Below are positions 1-6,212 of a stretch of DNA of 20,821 bases, one piece after another; position 1 is the first letter of the stretch; each line of letters opens with the position of its first letter. The translations under genes were made by a program, and so were the position numbers. Location: the NCBI GenBank assembly GCA_938049325.1, contig CALICC010000272.1, forward strand, positions 1-20,821, in the 5' to 3' direction. A model generated the notes under the pieces. That model was not told the DNA's origin and searched no databases. It saw only the letters and a list, made by a program, of their open reading frames with translations. Origin of the DNA: an uncultured Ilumatobacter sp. (GTDB taxonomy: Bacteria > Actinomycetota > Acidimicrobiia > Acidimicrobiales > Ilumatobacteraceae).

Positions 1-3
1 TCG

Positions 4-76
4 AGCCCTCTGTGAGAATCGAACTCACGACACCAGCCTTACCATGGCTGTGCTCTACCGACTGAGCTAAGAGGGC
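4..76 (-). tRNA. tRNA-Thr (anticodon GGU)
   Basis: Read on the minus strand, this folds into a complete cloverleaf. The acceptor stem is GCCCTCT/AGAGGGC, the D-arm contains GCTCAGTCGGTAGAGC, and the anticodon stem CAGCC/GGCTG encloses the loop ATGGTAA with anticodon GGT. The T-arm is GTGAG-TTCGATT-CTCAC. The discriminator is T at position 4. CCA is not encoded, because the next bases on that strand are CGA. It decodes ACC and ACU threonine codons. The 256 bp between it and the next gene carries no protein gene that I can support. Confidence 0.96.
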
Positions 77-243
77 GTCTCGATCACCTACCGAAGTAGC
101 CGATCTTGCCGTTGCTGACCTATGTGATCCTCCGGCGTCGCGGGACCTGAAGACCAGGAACCGGGGCAACCTTCGGGACCGCATCAGCGTTGCGGCCAGC
201 CCGAGAGTGTATCGGCCGCCGCCACACAACCACCGCGATGTTC

Positions 244-298
244 TGCGTCATCGCGGGCCCCAGATGACGCAACATATGACGCTGCCGATGACGCAGCA
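244..298. repeat. TGACGC repeat cluster with 12-bp period (operator candidate)
   Basis: ATGACGC starts at 264, 276 and 288, an exact 12-bp period. The units are ATGACGCAACAT, ATGACGCTGCCG and ATGACGCAGCAC. An inverted copy, TGCGTCAT, sits at 244-251, 12 bp before the first direct copy. The cluster ends about 20 bp before the -10-like hexamer at 318-323. This is the usual place for an operator of the acetyltransferase gene that follows. The regulator is unknown. Confidence 0.5.
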
Positions 299-317
299 CC
301 GACCCACTCGCGGGCAC

Positions 318-323
318 TACCGT
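318..323 (+). promoter_or_regulatory. -10-like hexamer TACCGT before acetyltransferase gene
   Basis: TACCGT lies 9 nt before the ATG at 333, with no Shine-Dalgarno sequence in between. This fits leaderless transcription. No clear -35 is seen. The TGACGC repeats occupy the region just upstream. Confidence 0.45.
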
Positions 324-332
324 CATGGCGCG

Positions 333-887
333 ATGAGCGACGTAGACGATTCGGGCGCGGAACCCACTTCCTCGGACGGGTCCCTTGCGATTCGCCTTGC
401 CGTTCGGGCCGATGCCGCGTCGATGCGCGCGATTTACAACCACGAGGTCGAGCATCACACGACGACGCTCGACATGGTGCCGCGGTCAGTCGACGACCAG
501 CGGGATTGGATCGCCGCACGCTCGGGCGCATTTTCGGCCATCGTCGCGGAGTGGACAGATCCAGACGCACCGTCAGGCGAAGTGGTGGGGTTCGCGTCGC
601 TGTCGCCCTTTCGCGACCGGGCGGCGTACAGCCCGACCGTCGAGAACTCCGTGTACGTCTCGCGCAGTCATGCCGGGCGTGGCATCGGCCGAGCGTTGAT
701 GCACGACTTGGTCGAGCGAGCTCGTGACAGTGGCTTTCATTCGATCATCGCACGGATCGAGTCCAGCGGAGAGGCCTCGCTTGCGTTGCACCGCGCCTGC
801 GGGTTCGAGCTGATCGGTGTCGAACGCGAAGTTGGACGGAAGCATCGGCGCTGGCTCGACATGACCGTGATGCAACTGATGCTCTGA
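333..887 (+). CDS. GNAT family N-acetyltransferase (phosphinothricin acetyltransferase-like)
   Basis: This 184-residue protein is predicted to transfer an acetyl group from acetyl-CoA to the amine of a small molecule, in the cytoplasm. The GNAT signature is visible: strand VENSVYVS (about 103-110) runs into the acetyl-CoA pyrophosphate loop HAGRGIGRAL (113-122). The C-terminal half has the Pat/Bar/COG1247 pattern: ASLALHRACGFELIGVEREVGRKHRRWLDMTVMQ. The length is normal for that family. The reading frame is open upstream to 207, but those residues only translate the TGACGC repeats, and a -10-like hexamer sits at 318-323, so the ATG at 333 is preferred. The gene is monocistronic and converges on the next gene. 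The true substrate is unknown; Pat-like family members often act on methionine sulfoximine/sulfone or other amino acids rather than an antibiotic. Confidence 0.9.
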   Translation: MSDVDDSGAEPTSSDGSLAIRLAVRADAASMRAIYNHEVEHHTTTLDMVPRSVDDQRDWIAARSGAFSAIVAEWTDPDAPSGEVVGFASLSPFRDRAAYSPTVENSVYVSRSHAGRGIGRALMHDLVERARDSGFHSIIARIESSGEASLALHRACGFELIGVEREVGRKHRRWLDMTVMQLML

Positions 888-939
888 GGCAACCTTCGGA
901 TGCCCAGCCCACCGCCCGTGCGAGGCGTGCGCACCACGC

Positions 940-1359
940 TCACGTCGGCGGACGATGTTCGATGCGGAAACTGAGTTCACCGGCGAACTGATCGTCGATG
1001 TCAACGTGAAGGTCGATCTGACCGGGGGCCAGGAAGGCGACCTGACTCAACGGGACGACGATCGGCACCTGGCGGCCTTCGCCGGGCTGGAGGCCGGGCG
1101 GCCGAGCCACCTCGTGCAGTGACACGTTGATCGTGGCGATGAGCGTGGCCGTGTCGGCCGCCTTGATCTTGATGATCATGCGGTGAGCTTCCGCCGCTTC
1201 GTGCGGCGGCATGTGGACCATCGCCGCGACATGGCAGCCGAAATTTCGTGGGAACGATGCGGTCACCAATCGCGTGAGCCCGCCCGACTGGACGAACAGC
1301 AGCCCCTCACGAACCTGAGCGAAGTCACACAGCAGCAGAGCGTCGAGGCGGGCGGTCAT
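940..1359 (-). CDS. Small conserved protein of unknown function (DUF6941-like)
   Basis: This encodes 139 residues beginning MTARLDALLLCDFAQVREG and continuing LLFVQSGGLTRLVT. That opening resembles a family of about 130-140-residue actinobacterial proteins that I recall as DUF6941; the recollection is moderate, not certain. The protein looks like a soluble, mostly beta-strand domain. It has the segment MVHMPPHEAAEAHRMIIKIKAAD in the middle and FLAPGQIDLHVDIDDQFAGELSF near the end. There is no signal peptide or membrane segment, and I cannot name a catalytic residue. A GTG three codons upstream (1368) is also possible. The ATG at 1359 is preferred because the -10-like TACGCT (1369-1374 on this strand) lies 9 nt before it and directly abuts the GTG. 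It converges with the acetyltransferase gene across 52 bp. Confidence 0.72.
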   Translation of the reverse strand: MTARLDALLLCDFAQVREGLLFVQSGGLTRLVTASFPRNFGCHVAAMVHMPPHEAAEAHRMIIKIKAADTATLIATINVSLHEVARPPGLQPGEGRQVPIVVPLSQVAFLAPGQIDLHVDIDDQFAGELSFRIEHRPPT

Positions 1360-1368
1360 GCACCGCAC

Positions 1369-1374
1369 AGCGTA
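1369..1374 (-). promoter_or_regulatory. -10-like hexamer TACGCT before DUF6941-like gene
   Basis: TACGCT on the minus strand lies 9 nt from the ATG at 1359. There is no Shine-Dalgarno sequence, and the layout fits a leaderless message. Confidence 0.4.
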
Positions 1375-1457
1375 CGTTCCAGCGACGCGTCCGTGACCCG
1401 CGGCCCATCGACGAACGGCTCGACGGGCACACCGACAACGACCACATGAATCGCGGG

Positions 1458-1485
1458 TTGAGACTGCTGGTCGCTGCGCTACGAT
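1458..1485 (+). promoter_or_regulatory. Candidate sigma-70-type promoter for tRNA-Tyr
   Basis: TTGAGA (1458-1463) and TACGAT (1480-1485) are separated by 16 bp, a good match to a vegetative actinobacterial promoter. Transcription would start near 1492 and reach the tRNA at 1561 after a leader of about 70 nt, to be removed by processing. The rest of the 1375-1560 gap holds no gene that I can support. Confidence 0.45.
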
Positions 1486-1560
1486 TTCTGGTGCCTCGTT
1501 CGACGGACATCTGTCGGTGCACCGGCCGGTGCATCAGCGTCCGACGGGCGGGGACCAAAT

Positions 1561-1643
1561 GGGTCGGTGTCCGAGCGGCCAAAGGAAGCAGATTGTAACT
1601 CTGCCGGCGTATGCCTTCGTAGGTTCAAATCCTACTCGGCCCA
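1561..1643 (+). tRNA. tRNA-Tyr (anticodon GUA)
   Basis: This is a class II tRNA of 83 nt with a long variable arm. The acceptor stem GGGTCGG pairs with TCGGCCC (1636-1642) with two G-T wobbles, and the discriminator is A at 1643. The anticodon stem GCAGA/TCTGC encloses TTGTAAC with GTA at 1595-1597. The T-arm is GTAGG-TTCAAAT-CCTAC. CCA is not encoded. The extra arm together with anticodon GUA identifies tyrosine rather than Leu or Ser. Confidence 0.95.
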
Positions 1644-1651
1644 CAAGTATC

Positions 1652-1683
1652 GAGAGCTCGTCAGCGCAGGCTGGCGAGCTCTC
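1652..1683 (+). terminator. Strong stem-loop after tRNA-Tyr
   Basis: GAGAGCTCGTCAGC (1652-1665) pairs with GCTGGCGAGCTCTC (1670-1683). This gives a 14-bp stem with one G-T wobble and a GCAG tetraloop, starting 8 nt after the tRNA end. The tract that follows is only modestly T-rich (GTCGTCTT). It is a likely terminator or a 3'-end processing boundary for the tRNA transcript. Confidence 0.6.
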
Positions 1684-1698
1684 GTCGTCTTCGGCGCT

Positions 1699-1718
1699 CC
1701 TCGGGGTCGAGCCCGAGG
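1699..1718 (+). other. Second small stem-loop before the yajQ-like gene
   Basis: CCTCGGG (1699-1705) pairs with CCCGAGG (1712-1718) around a 6-nt loop, ending 3 bp before the TACCGT hexamer at 1722-1727. It may be part of the tRNA terminator region or an operator-like dyad at the -35 position of the next gene. The role is undetermined. Confidence 0.35.
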
Positions 1719-1721
1719 CGG

Positions 1722-1727
1722 TACCGT
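1722..1727 (+). promoter_or_regulatory. -10-like hexamer TACCGT before yajQ-like gene
   Basis: TACCGT lies 7 nt before the ATG at 1735. There is no Shine-Dalgarno sequence, and the spacing suits a leaderless start. Confidence 0.45.
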
Positions 1728-1734
1728 TTCGAGC

Positions 1735-2223
1735 ATGGGAACTTTTGATGTGGTGTCCGAAGTCGACGAGCAAGAAGTGAAGAACGCGGTCGATCAGGCG
1801 CAGCGCGAAATCGCGAACCGATACGACTTCAAGAACACGAACTCGTCGATCGAACTGAACGACCTCACGATCACGATGCACACGGCGAGCAACGACCGCC
1901 TCGATGCACTGCGCACCGTGATGGAAGAGAAGTTGGTCAAGCGAGGCGTTTCGCTGCGCGGCGTCGAATACGGCGACGTTCAGGAAGCGACCCAGAACAC
2001 CGTGCGCCAAGTCCTGACGATCACCGTGGGCATCTCGTCGGAGAAGGCGAAGCTGATCAACCGCACGATCAAGGAGAAAGGCCCCAAGGGGGTCACGAGC
2101 CAACTGCAGGGTGACTCGATCCGCGTCAACGGGAAGAAGCGCGACGCACTCCAGGAAGTCATCGCGATGCTGAAGGCCGAAGACATCGGCATTCCGTTGC
2201 AGTTCCAGAACTTCCGCGACTGA
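1735..2223 (+). CDS. yajQ: YajQ family nucleotide-binding protein
   Basis: This 162-residue protein matches the UPF0234/YajQ family over its full length. It has the N-terminal MGTFDVVSEVDEQEVKNAVD block, the very conserved RYDFKNTNSSIEL, EEKLVKRGVS, the central SEKAKLINRTIKEKGPKGVTSQLQGDSIRVNGKKRD and the terminal IPLQFQNFRD. Family members have two ferredoxin-like domains and bind nucleotides; some bind cyclic di-GMP or act with transcription factors. Which activity applies here cannot be read from sequence. The frame is open upstream through the tRNA, but homology begins exactly at the ATG at 1735. It is monocistronic and is followed by a bidirectional hairpin. Confidence 0.95.
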   Translation: MGTFDVVSEVDEQEVKNAVDQAQREIANRYDFKNTNSSIELNDLTITMHTASNDRLDALRTVMEEKLVKRGVSLRGVEYGDVQEATQNTVRQVLTITVGISSEKAKLINRTIKEKGPKGVTSQLQGDSIRVNGKKRDALQEVIAMLKAEDIGIPLQFQNFRD

Positions 2224-2246
2224 CGGGTCCGACCCCGGACGCGGCA

Positions 2247-2273
2247 ACGCCGGCCCCTGTTCAGGGCCGGCGT
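2247..2273. terminator. Bidirectional hairpin between convergent genes
   Basis: ACGCCGGCCC (2247-2256) pairs perfectly with GGGCCGGCGT (2264-2273) around the loop CTGTTCA. It lies midway in the 75-bp gap between two convergent coding regions (ends 2223 and 2299). It has no long T tract, as is common in GC-rich actinobacteria. Confidence 0.65.
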
Positions 2274-2298
2274 CGTCGAACGTGAACGTCGTCAGCGA

Positions 2299-3633
2299 TC
2301 AGCTGCTGTAGTTGTACGAAGCTCGCAGCTCGGCGTCTTCGTAGACGTCGGAGTGGCTGAGCGACCAGTTGCCATCGTCCGTGCTGTAGTACTCACGGTC
2401 GTCCTCGATGTCTTCGTAGCTGGGTACCGGGATGACCTTGAGCAGCTCGACCGAATTGACCGCGATGTCGGTCTCGGGGCCGCTGCCCATCGTCCAATCG
2501 AGTCCGCCACGGGTGAACGCGTCACCGCTGAACTGGTTGACGCCGGGAGCCCAGTCCCAGCCGAGCAGTGTCCAACCGAGGTCGTCACCGATGGTCGCAC
2601 GTGAGTCGAGCTCGGCGGCTGCCGCCGGGATCAGCGCCGGGAGCGCTCCTTCTCGCCAGTCGCTGGCCGACATCTCGATCAACACGACGTTCGGGACCTC
2701 CGACGAAGTGGCAGCCACGATTTCGTAGCGCGGCACCCCTTCTCGTGACCGGTCAGGCCGCAGCGTGATCGCACTCTGCGTCACTTCATCTCGACTCGAC
2801 GACGACTCGGTGGATTCGAAGGTCATGTCGTAGGAACCGATGATCGCATCGGCGAAGGCCGTACGAACTTCCTCGATGGTCATCGTGGTCTCGGCGGTGA
2901 ACGTGAACTGCTCATAGGCCGAGTAAGCCGGGGCGTCGGCGAACGTGTCGATGTCGTAGCCCACCGAGTACTCGATGGCGATGGCTTCGCCACCGGGGAT
3001 CGGCAGTACCGAGATCCCCGACTCAGCCACGGCGTCGGCCGGGACTCGCGCCAGCTCCGGGCGCTCGACACCCGGGCCGGTTGCACCGATGTCGACGACT
3101 GCCAGAGCCTCGCCCGGACTTGCCGGCGTCGAGTCGGTCGCTGGCGGATCGGTCGCTGGCGGCTCCGTCACCGGCGGATCGGTTGCCGGCGGCTCCGTCA
3201 CGGGCGGATCGGTTGCAACCGGCTCGGTGACGACCGGCTCGGTGACGGGTGTTGTCTCGGCGGGCACGGTGCCGGGTGCCGCTTCGGTCACCTCGGCGAC
3301 CTCTGGCACATCGACCACACAGTCGAGGTCGTCGTCGAAGAGATCGCTCAGATCCTGCGCTGCATCCTCGCCGCCGTCTTCGGCCAGATCGGCGATGTCG
3401 CTGGTATCGGTGAGGTCGTCGATGCCGTCGATCTCTTCGAGGCGTTCCAGTTGGCGCTCGACGCCGTCGACGTCGCGGTCAGCCACGTCGTCGACGAGTC
3501 GCTGAGCGATCCGGCAGGTTTGTGCGTTGTCGGCACTCGCATCGCCGCCGTCGCTGCCGCCGCATGCTGCGAGGGTCATCGCGACCGCAACTGCGCCGGA
3601 AAGGATCTTGGTGTTCTTGCGTGTCTTGTTCAT
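2299..3633 (-). CDS. Secreted lipoprotein with acidic N-terminal region and Pro/Thr-rich linker, unknown function
   Basis: This encodes 444 residues. The N-terminus MNKTRKNTKILSGAVAVAMT is followed by the lipobox LAAC (Cys24), so it should be exported and lipid-anchored. Residues 35-110 are acidic, with many Asp-Leu/Ile pairs (IDDLTDTSDIADLAED, DLSDLFDDDLD). Residues about 111-172 are a linker of TEP/TDP repeats. Residues about 175-444 look like a folded beta-rich domain that I do not recognise. Cys40 and Cys105 could form a disulfide. The start is fixed by GAGGAG about 10 nt upstream and by the signal peptide. It is transcribed divergently from the response regulator, 171 bp away. By analogy with the lipoprotein CseA beside CseB/CseC in Streptomyces, it may modulate the neighbouring kinase; this is inference from context only. 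Confidence 0.85.
   Translation of the reverse strand: MNKTRKNTKILSGAVAVAMTLAACGGSDGGDASADNAQTCRIAQRLVDDVADRDVDGVERQLERLEEIDGIDDLTDTSDIADLAEDGGEDAAQDLSDLFDDDLDCVVDVPEVAEVTEAAPGTVPAETTPVTEPVVTEPVATDPPVTEPPATDPPVTEPPATDPPATDSTPASPGEALAVVDIGATGPGVERPELARVPADAVAESGISVLPIPGGEAIAIEYSVGYDIDTFADAPAYSAYEQFTFTAETTMTIEEVRTAFADAIIGSYDMTFESTESSSSRDEVTQSAITLRPDRSREGVPRYEIVAATSSEVPNVVLIEMSASDWREGALPALIPAAAAELDSRATIGDDLGWTLLGWDWAPGVNQFSGDAFTRGGLDWTMGSGPETDIAVNSVELLKVIPVPSYEDIEDDREYYSTDDGNWSLSHSDVYEDAELRASYNYSS
3143..3247 (-). repeat. Tandem 30-bp repeats coding the TEP/TDP linker
   Basis: On the plus strand, near-identical 30-bp units begin at 3143, 3173 and 3203, each starting GGCGGATCGG. A 15-bp sub-unit, ACCGGCTCGGTGACG, then occurs twice at 3218-3247. 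The units encode decapeptides of the type TEPPATDPPV in the lipoprotein. Such repeats can vary in copy number by slippage without breaking the frame. Confidence 0.8.
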
Positions 3634-3766
3634 GATGTCGCTCCTCGACTCAAATGTCGTGTTGGTTGTCTTCGGTGTGAGCACCGCTGTTCTTGATGAC
3701 CTCATCGTGACGATCGGGCGCAGGTTTGACGACGGGGAGCAGTCCCCGGGCTGCACCTGATCCCGG

Positions 3767-3788
3767 GTTCTCAGGTTTGCCTCAGGGA
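3767..3788 (+). promoter_or_regulatory. Direct-repeat box GTTCTCAG-N6-CTCAGGGA upstream of the response regulator
   Basis: Two CTCAG-containing half-sites recur 11 bp apart, one helical turn, which is the usual arrangement of OmpR-family response-regulator sites. All 16 half-site bases recur identically at 6123-6144 with the same N6 gap. The box ends 7 bp before the -10-like hexamer at 3796, so it covers the -35 region. I infer autoregulation by the adjacent response regulator. Confidence 0.65.
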
Positions 3789-3795
3789 CTCGGGC

Positions 3796-3801
3796 CAGAC
3801 T
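3796..3801 (+). promoter_or_regulatory. -10-like hexamer CAGACT before the response regulator
   Basis: CAGACT (xAxxxT) lies 7 bp after the direct-repeat box. A start point about 7 nt downstream falls near 3808, at or inside the first codons. The message may therefore be leaderless from the ATG at 3805 or the GTG at 3808. Confidence 0.4.
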
Positions 3802-3804
3802 GGG

Positions 3805-4476
3805 ATGGTGCGAATCCTTGTGGTCGATGACGAAGTACGCCTCGCCGGATCGATTGCTCGCGGGCTGAGTGCGGAAGGATTCGAGACCGACGTCGTGCAC
3901 GACGGTGTCGACGCGCTGTGGCAGGCACGCGAGGTCGACTACGCCGCGATCGTGCTCGACATCATGCTGCCCGGCAAGAACGGGTACGAAGTGTGCCGCG
4001 AACTTCGCAAGGAGGGGAATGCCACGCCGATTCTGATGCTGACGGCCAAGGACGGCGAGTACGACGAAGCCGAGGGACTCGACACGGGCGCTGACGACTA
4101 CCTCCGCAAGCCTTTCTCCTACGTCGTGCTCGTGGCGCGCCTGCGCGCCCTCCTGCGCCGACAGACCGGAGCAGTCGGAGTCGACAACACCGTCACGGTC
4201 GGCGGATTCTCACTTGACCAAGGACAACTGCGCGTCACCTTCGACGACACCGCGGTTGAGCTGACGCCGCGAGAGTTCGCCGTCATCGAGATGTTGGCGC
4301 GCCGATCTCCTGACGTGGTCTCGAAGTCAGCGTTACTCGATTCGGTGTGGGGCATCGACTTCGACGGCGATCCGAACATCGTCGAGGTCTACGTGGGCTA
4401 TCTCAGAAAGAAGCTCGGCAAGCATGCGATCCGCACAGTGCGCGGCGCCGGATACCAACTCGCGGTCGCGAAGTGA
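3805..4476 (+). CDS. OmpR family response regulator transcription factor
   Basis: This 223-residue protein has a receiver domain (about 2-115). Acidic-pocket residues are Asp8-Asp9, the phosphoacceptor is Asp52 in IVLDIMLPG, Thr is in MLTAKD, and Lys is in LRKPFSYVVL. A winged-helix domain (about 128-222) has the signatures VELTPREFAVIEMLARR, WGIDFDGDPNIVEVYVGYLRKKLG and IRTVRGAGYQL. It should be phosphorylated by the kinase that follows and then bind DNA direct repeats. The best candidates are the boxes at 3767-3788 and 6123-6144. The kinase gene overlaps its stop codon (GTGA), so the two are translationally coupled. The GTG at 3808 is an alternative start. The class resembles actinobacterial TcrA/MprA/CseB-type regulators; orthology is not claimed. 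Confidence 0.96.
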   Translation: MVRILVVDDEVRLAGSIARGLSAEGFETDVVHDGVDALWQAREVDYAAIVLDIMLPGKNGYEVCRELRKEGNATPILMLTAKDGEYDEAEGLDTGADDYLRKPFSYVVLVARLRALLRRQTGAVGVDNTVTVGGFSLDQGQLRVTFDDTAVELTPREFAVIEMLARRSPDVVSKSALLDSVWGIDFDGDPNIVEVYVGYLRKKLGKHAIRTVRGAGYQLAVAK

Positions 4477-6095
4477 GCTTTCGATCGGTCCGCGCCCGCA
4501 TCACGGTCGGCGTTGCACTGGTGGCCGCGACTGCGTTCGCACTCATTGCGGTGCTCGCCCCTGGCATCGTGGCCGACGTTCTCGAGTCCGACGTGATCGA
4601 TACCGAGGCCGAGGCCGCGTACGAAACGCTGACGTTCTCGACCGCCTTCTCGCTCGACGCCGACGGGTTGCTCTTTGACGGCGACGAGTTGTTCTTCGAC
4701 GCCGTCGACAGGTCGTTCCAGATCATCGAGCCAGACGGATCGATCACGGAGATCTTCGCGTCCGACATCGACCGCCAGGTCGACATCCTCGACGGCTTCG
4801 ATCCCGCGTTCGGCGACCTGTTGGAGGACGTCCTGCGCGACTTCACACTCGATCTCGACGTCGCCAATGACGTCGCGGAGTCACAGATCGACCAACTCGA
4901 GCGCACCAATCAACTCGAGCGGTTGATCAACACCGCAGCTGGTCCGTTCGCGCTCCAGGTCGACGCCGGGGCGTATGCGATCGTCGAGCCCGATGGCCGA
5001 TTCGAGGTGGTCACGACGGACTTCGTCGACCTCGACGTACCGATTTTCACACAGGTGAACTTCAACGAACTGCTGTTCTTCGACCTCGGCTTCATCGAGA
5101 CCGATGGGCGACTGATCGACACCGGCAACAATGAACGCATCCTCCGGGCTGTTCCCGAGATCGATGATGTCGAGCTGCTCGTGACGGCAAATGCGGCGTC
5201 GATCGACAGAAGCGTCAGCCGGATCCGAACGAGCCTGTGGCTCGCTGCGCCACTCTTGACGGCCGCTGTTGCGGCGATCGGCTGGCTGCTCACCGGCCGT
5301 TCGTTGCGGCCTGTTCGGTCGATCACCGATCAGGCAGCGACGATCAGCGGCGGCTCGCTCGATGCACGAGTCCCGGTCCCGGACTCCCGCGACGAGATCG
5401 CCACACTCGCGGTCACCGTCAACGAGATGCTCGGGCGACTCGAACATGACGATCGCACCCGCCGCCAGTTCATCTCTGACGCGTCCCACGAGTTGCGCTC
5501 CCCGGTCGCCGTCATGCGCAACGAGGCAGAAGTCGCCCTGCACCATCCCGAACGAGCCGACGTCGGCGAACTCGCCACCGCGGTCGCCGACGAGTCGCGG
5601 CGCATGTCGACGATCATCGACGACCTCTTGGCCCTCGCTCGCCACGACGAGAAAGTCGCGTCCCCCACCGCCGAGGTCGATCTCGACGACATCGTGTTGG
5701 CTGAAGCAACGCGATCGCGGCGGGTCCCCGTCGAGACGCGGCATGTTTCGGCCGGGCGCATCCGCGGACGCCACGACGAGATGGCTCGGATGATCGGCCA
5801 CCTGCTCGACAACGCAGCCCGGCACGCAACGTCGAAGGTCGCGGTGTCGTTGACCACAACCGATCGGCACGTCCAGCTCCGCGTCGACGACGACGGGCCC
5901 GGCGTGGACCGAGATCAGCGCACACGCATCTTCGAACGGTTCGCACGCCTCGACGAAGCGCGCACTCGCGACCACGGTGGCGCTGGCCTCGGGCTCGCCG
6001 TCGTGCAGAGCATCGCGCAGCGTTCGGGCGGGTCCGTCGACGTGAGCGACTCCGATCTCGGCGGGGCCCGTTTCACGGTGACGTTCCCCGGCTGA
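4473..6095 (+). CDS. Sensor histidine kinase with large acidic extracytoplasmic domain
   Basis: This encodes 540 residues from a GTG that overlaps the regulator's stop. Membrane segment 1 lies at about 10-32 and segment 2 at about 254-275 (SLWLAAPLLTAAVAAIGWLL). A HAMP linker follows to about 328. The HisKA box FISDASHELRSPVAVMRNE carries the phospho-accepting His339. The ATPase domain has the N box HLLDNAARHA (Asn447), the G1 box DDDGPGVD (about 471-478) and GGAGLGLAVVQSIAQRSGG (from about 502). The domain outside the membrane (about 33-253) is roughly 220 residues long and strikingly rich in Asp, Glu, Phe and Leu (FDGDELFFDAVDRSF, FGDLLEDVLRDFTLDLD). That composition suggests a cationic ligand such as a metal ion or antimicrobial peptide, but this is inference. 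It acts as kinase and probably phosphatase of the upstream regulator. Confidence 0.95.
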   Translation: MSFRSVRARITVGVALVAATAFALIAVLAPGIVADVLESDVIDTEAEAAYETLTFSTAFSLDADGLLFDGDELFFDAVDRSFQIIEPDGSITEIFASDIDRQVDILDGFDPAFGDLLEDVLRDFTLDLDVANDVAESQIDQLERTNQLERLINTAAGPFALQVDAGAYAIVEPDGRFEVVTTDFVDLDVPIFTQVNFNELLFFDLGFIETDGRLIDTGNNERILRAVPEIDDVELLVTANAASIDRSVSRIRTSLWLAAPLLTAAVAAIGWLLTGRSLRPVRSITDQAATISGGSLDARVPVPDSRDEIATLAVTVNEMLGRLEHDDRTRRQFISDASHELRSPVAVMRNEAEVALHHPERADVGELATAVADESRRMSTIIDDLLALARHDEKVASPTAEVDLDDIVLAEATRSRRVPVETRHVSAGRIRGRHDEMARMIGHLLDNAARHATSKVAVSLTTTDRHVQLRVDDDGPGVDRDQRTRIFERFARLDEARTRDHGGAGLGLAVVQSIAQRSGGSVDVSDSDLGGARFTVTFPG

Positions 6096-6122
6096 CGAAC
6101 CTCATTCGACGGGCCGCACTAC

Positions 6123-6144
6123 GTTCTCAGTTTCATCTCAGGGA
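6123..6144 (+). promoter_or_regulatory. Second direct-repeat box GTTCTCAG-N6-CTCAGGGA, upstream of the acidic protein gene
   Basis: The half-sites are identical to those at 3767-3774 and 3781-3788, with the same 6-bp gap but a different gap sequence (TTTCAT against GTTTGC). It starts 27 bp after the kinase stop codon. A hexamer GACCAT (6152-6157) lies 7 bp downstream, the same geometry as at the regulator gene. This indicates a second promoter controlled by the same regulator. Confidence 0.65.
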
Positions 6145-6151
6145 AGCCAAC

Positions 6152-6157
6152 GACCAT
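6152..6157 (+). promoter_or_regulatory. -10-like hexamer GACCAT before the acidic protein gene
   Basis: It sits 7 bp after the second direct-repeat box. Transcription would start near 6164, downstream of the ATG at 6156. This argues that translation begins at the ATG at 6213, which has a Shine-Dalgarno sequence. Confidence 0.35.
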
Positions 6158-6212
6158 GGCGGCAACGTCGTCGGCCACACCCCCGAAGGCCGGCATCACG
6201 AAAGGGCACCAG

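Noticed and set aside
165..899. GGCAACCTTCGG at 165-176 and again at 888-899, flanking the acetyltransferase gene like ends of an inserted unit
   Set aside because: A 12-bp match is expected several times by chance in 20 kb. There is no target duplication, transposase or composition change.
1534..2247. A 237-codon minus-strand frame spanning tRNA-Tyr and yajQ
   Set aside because: It crosses a tRNA gene and is antisense to a full-length conserved YajQ protein.
3143..3247. Regular repeats as a possible CRISPR array
   Set aside because: The units abut without unique spacers and are in frame in a protein-coding linker.
4881..5975. A 364-codon minus-strand frame opposite the histidine kinase gene
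   Set aside because: It is antisense to HAMP, HisKA and ATPase motifs. No domain is visible in its translation.
6156..6212. The upstream ATG at 6156 as start of the acidic protein
   Set aside because: It falls within the inferred -10 hexamer. The ATG at 6213 has AAAGGG at proper spacing and is followed directly by the charged leader and hydrophobic segment.
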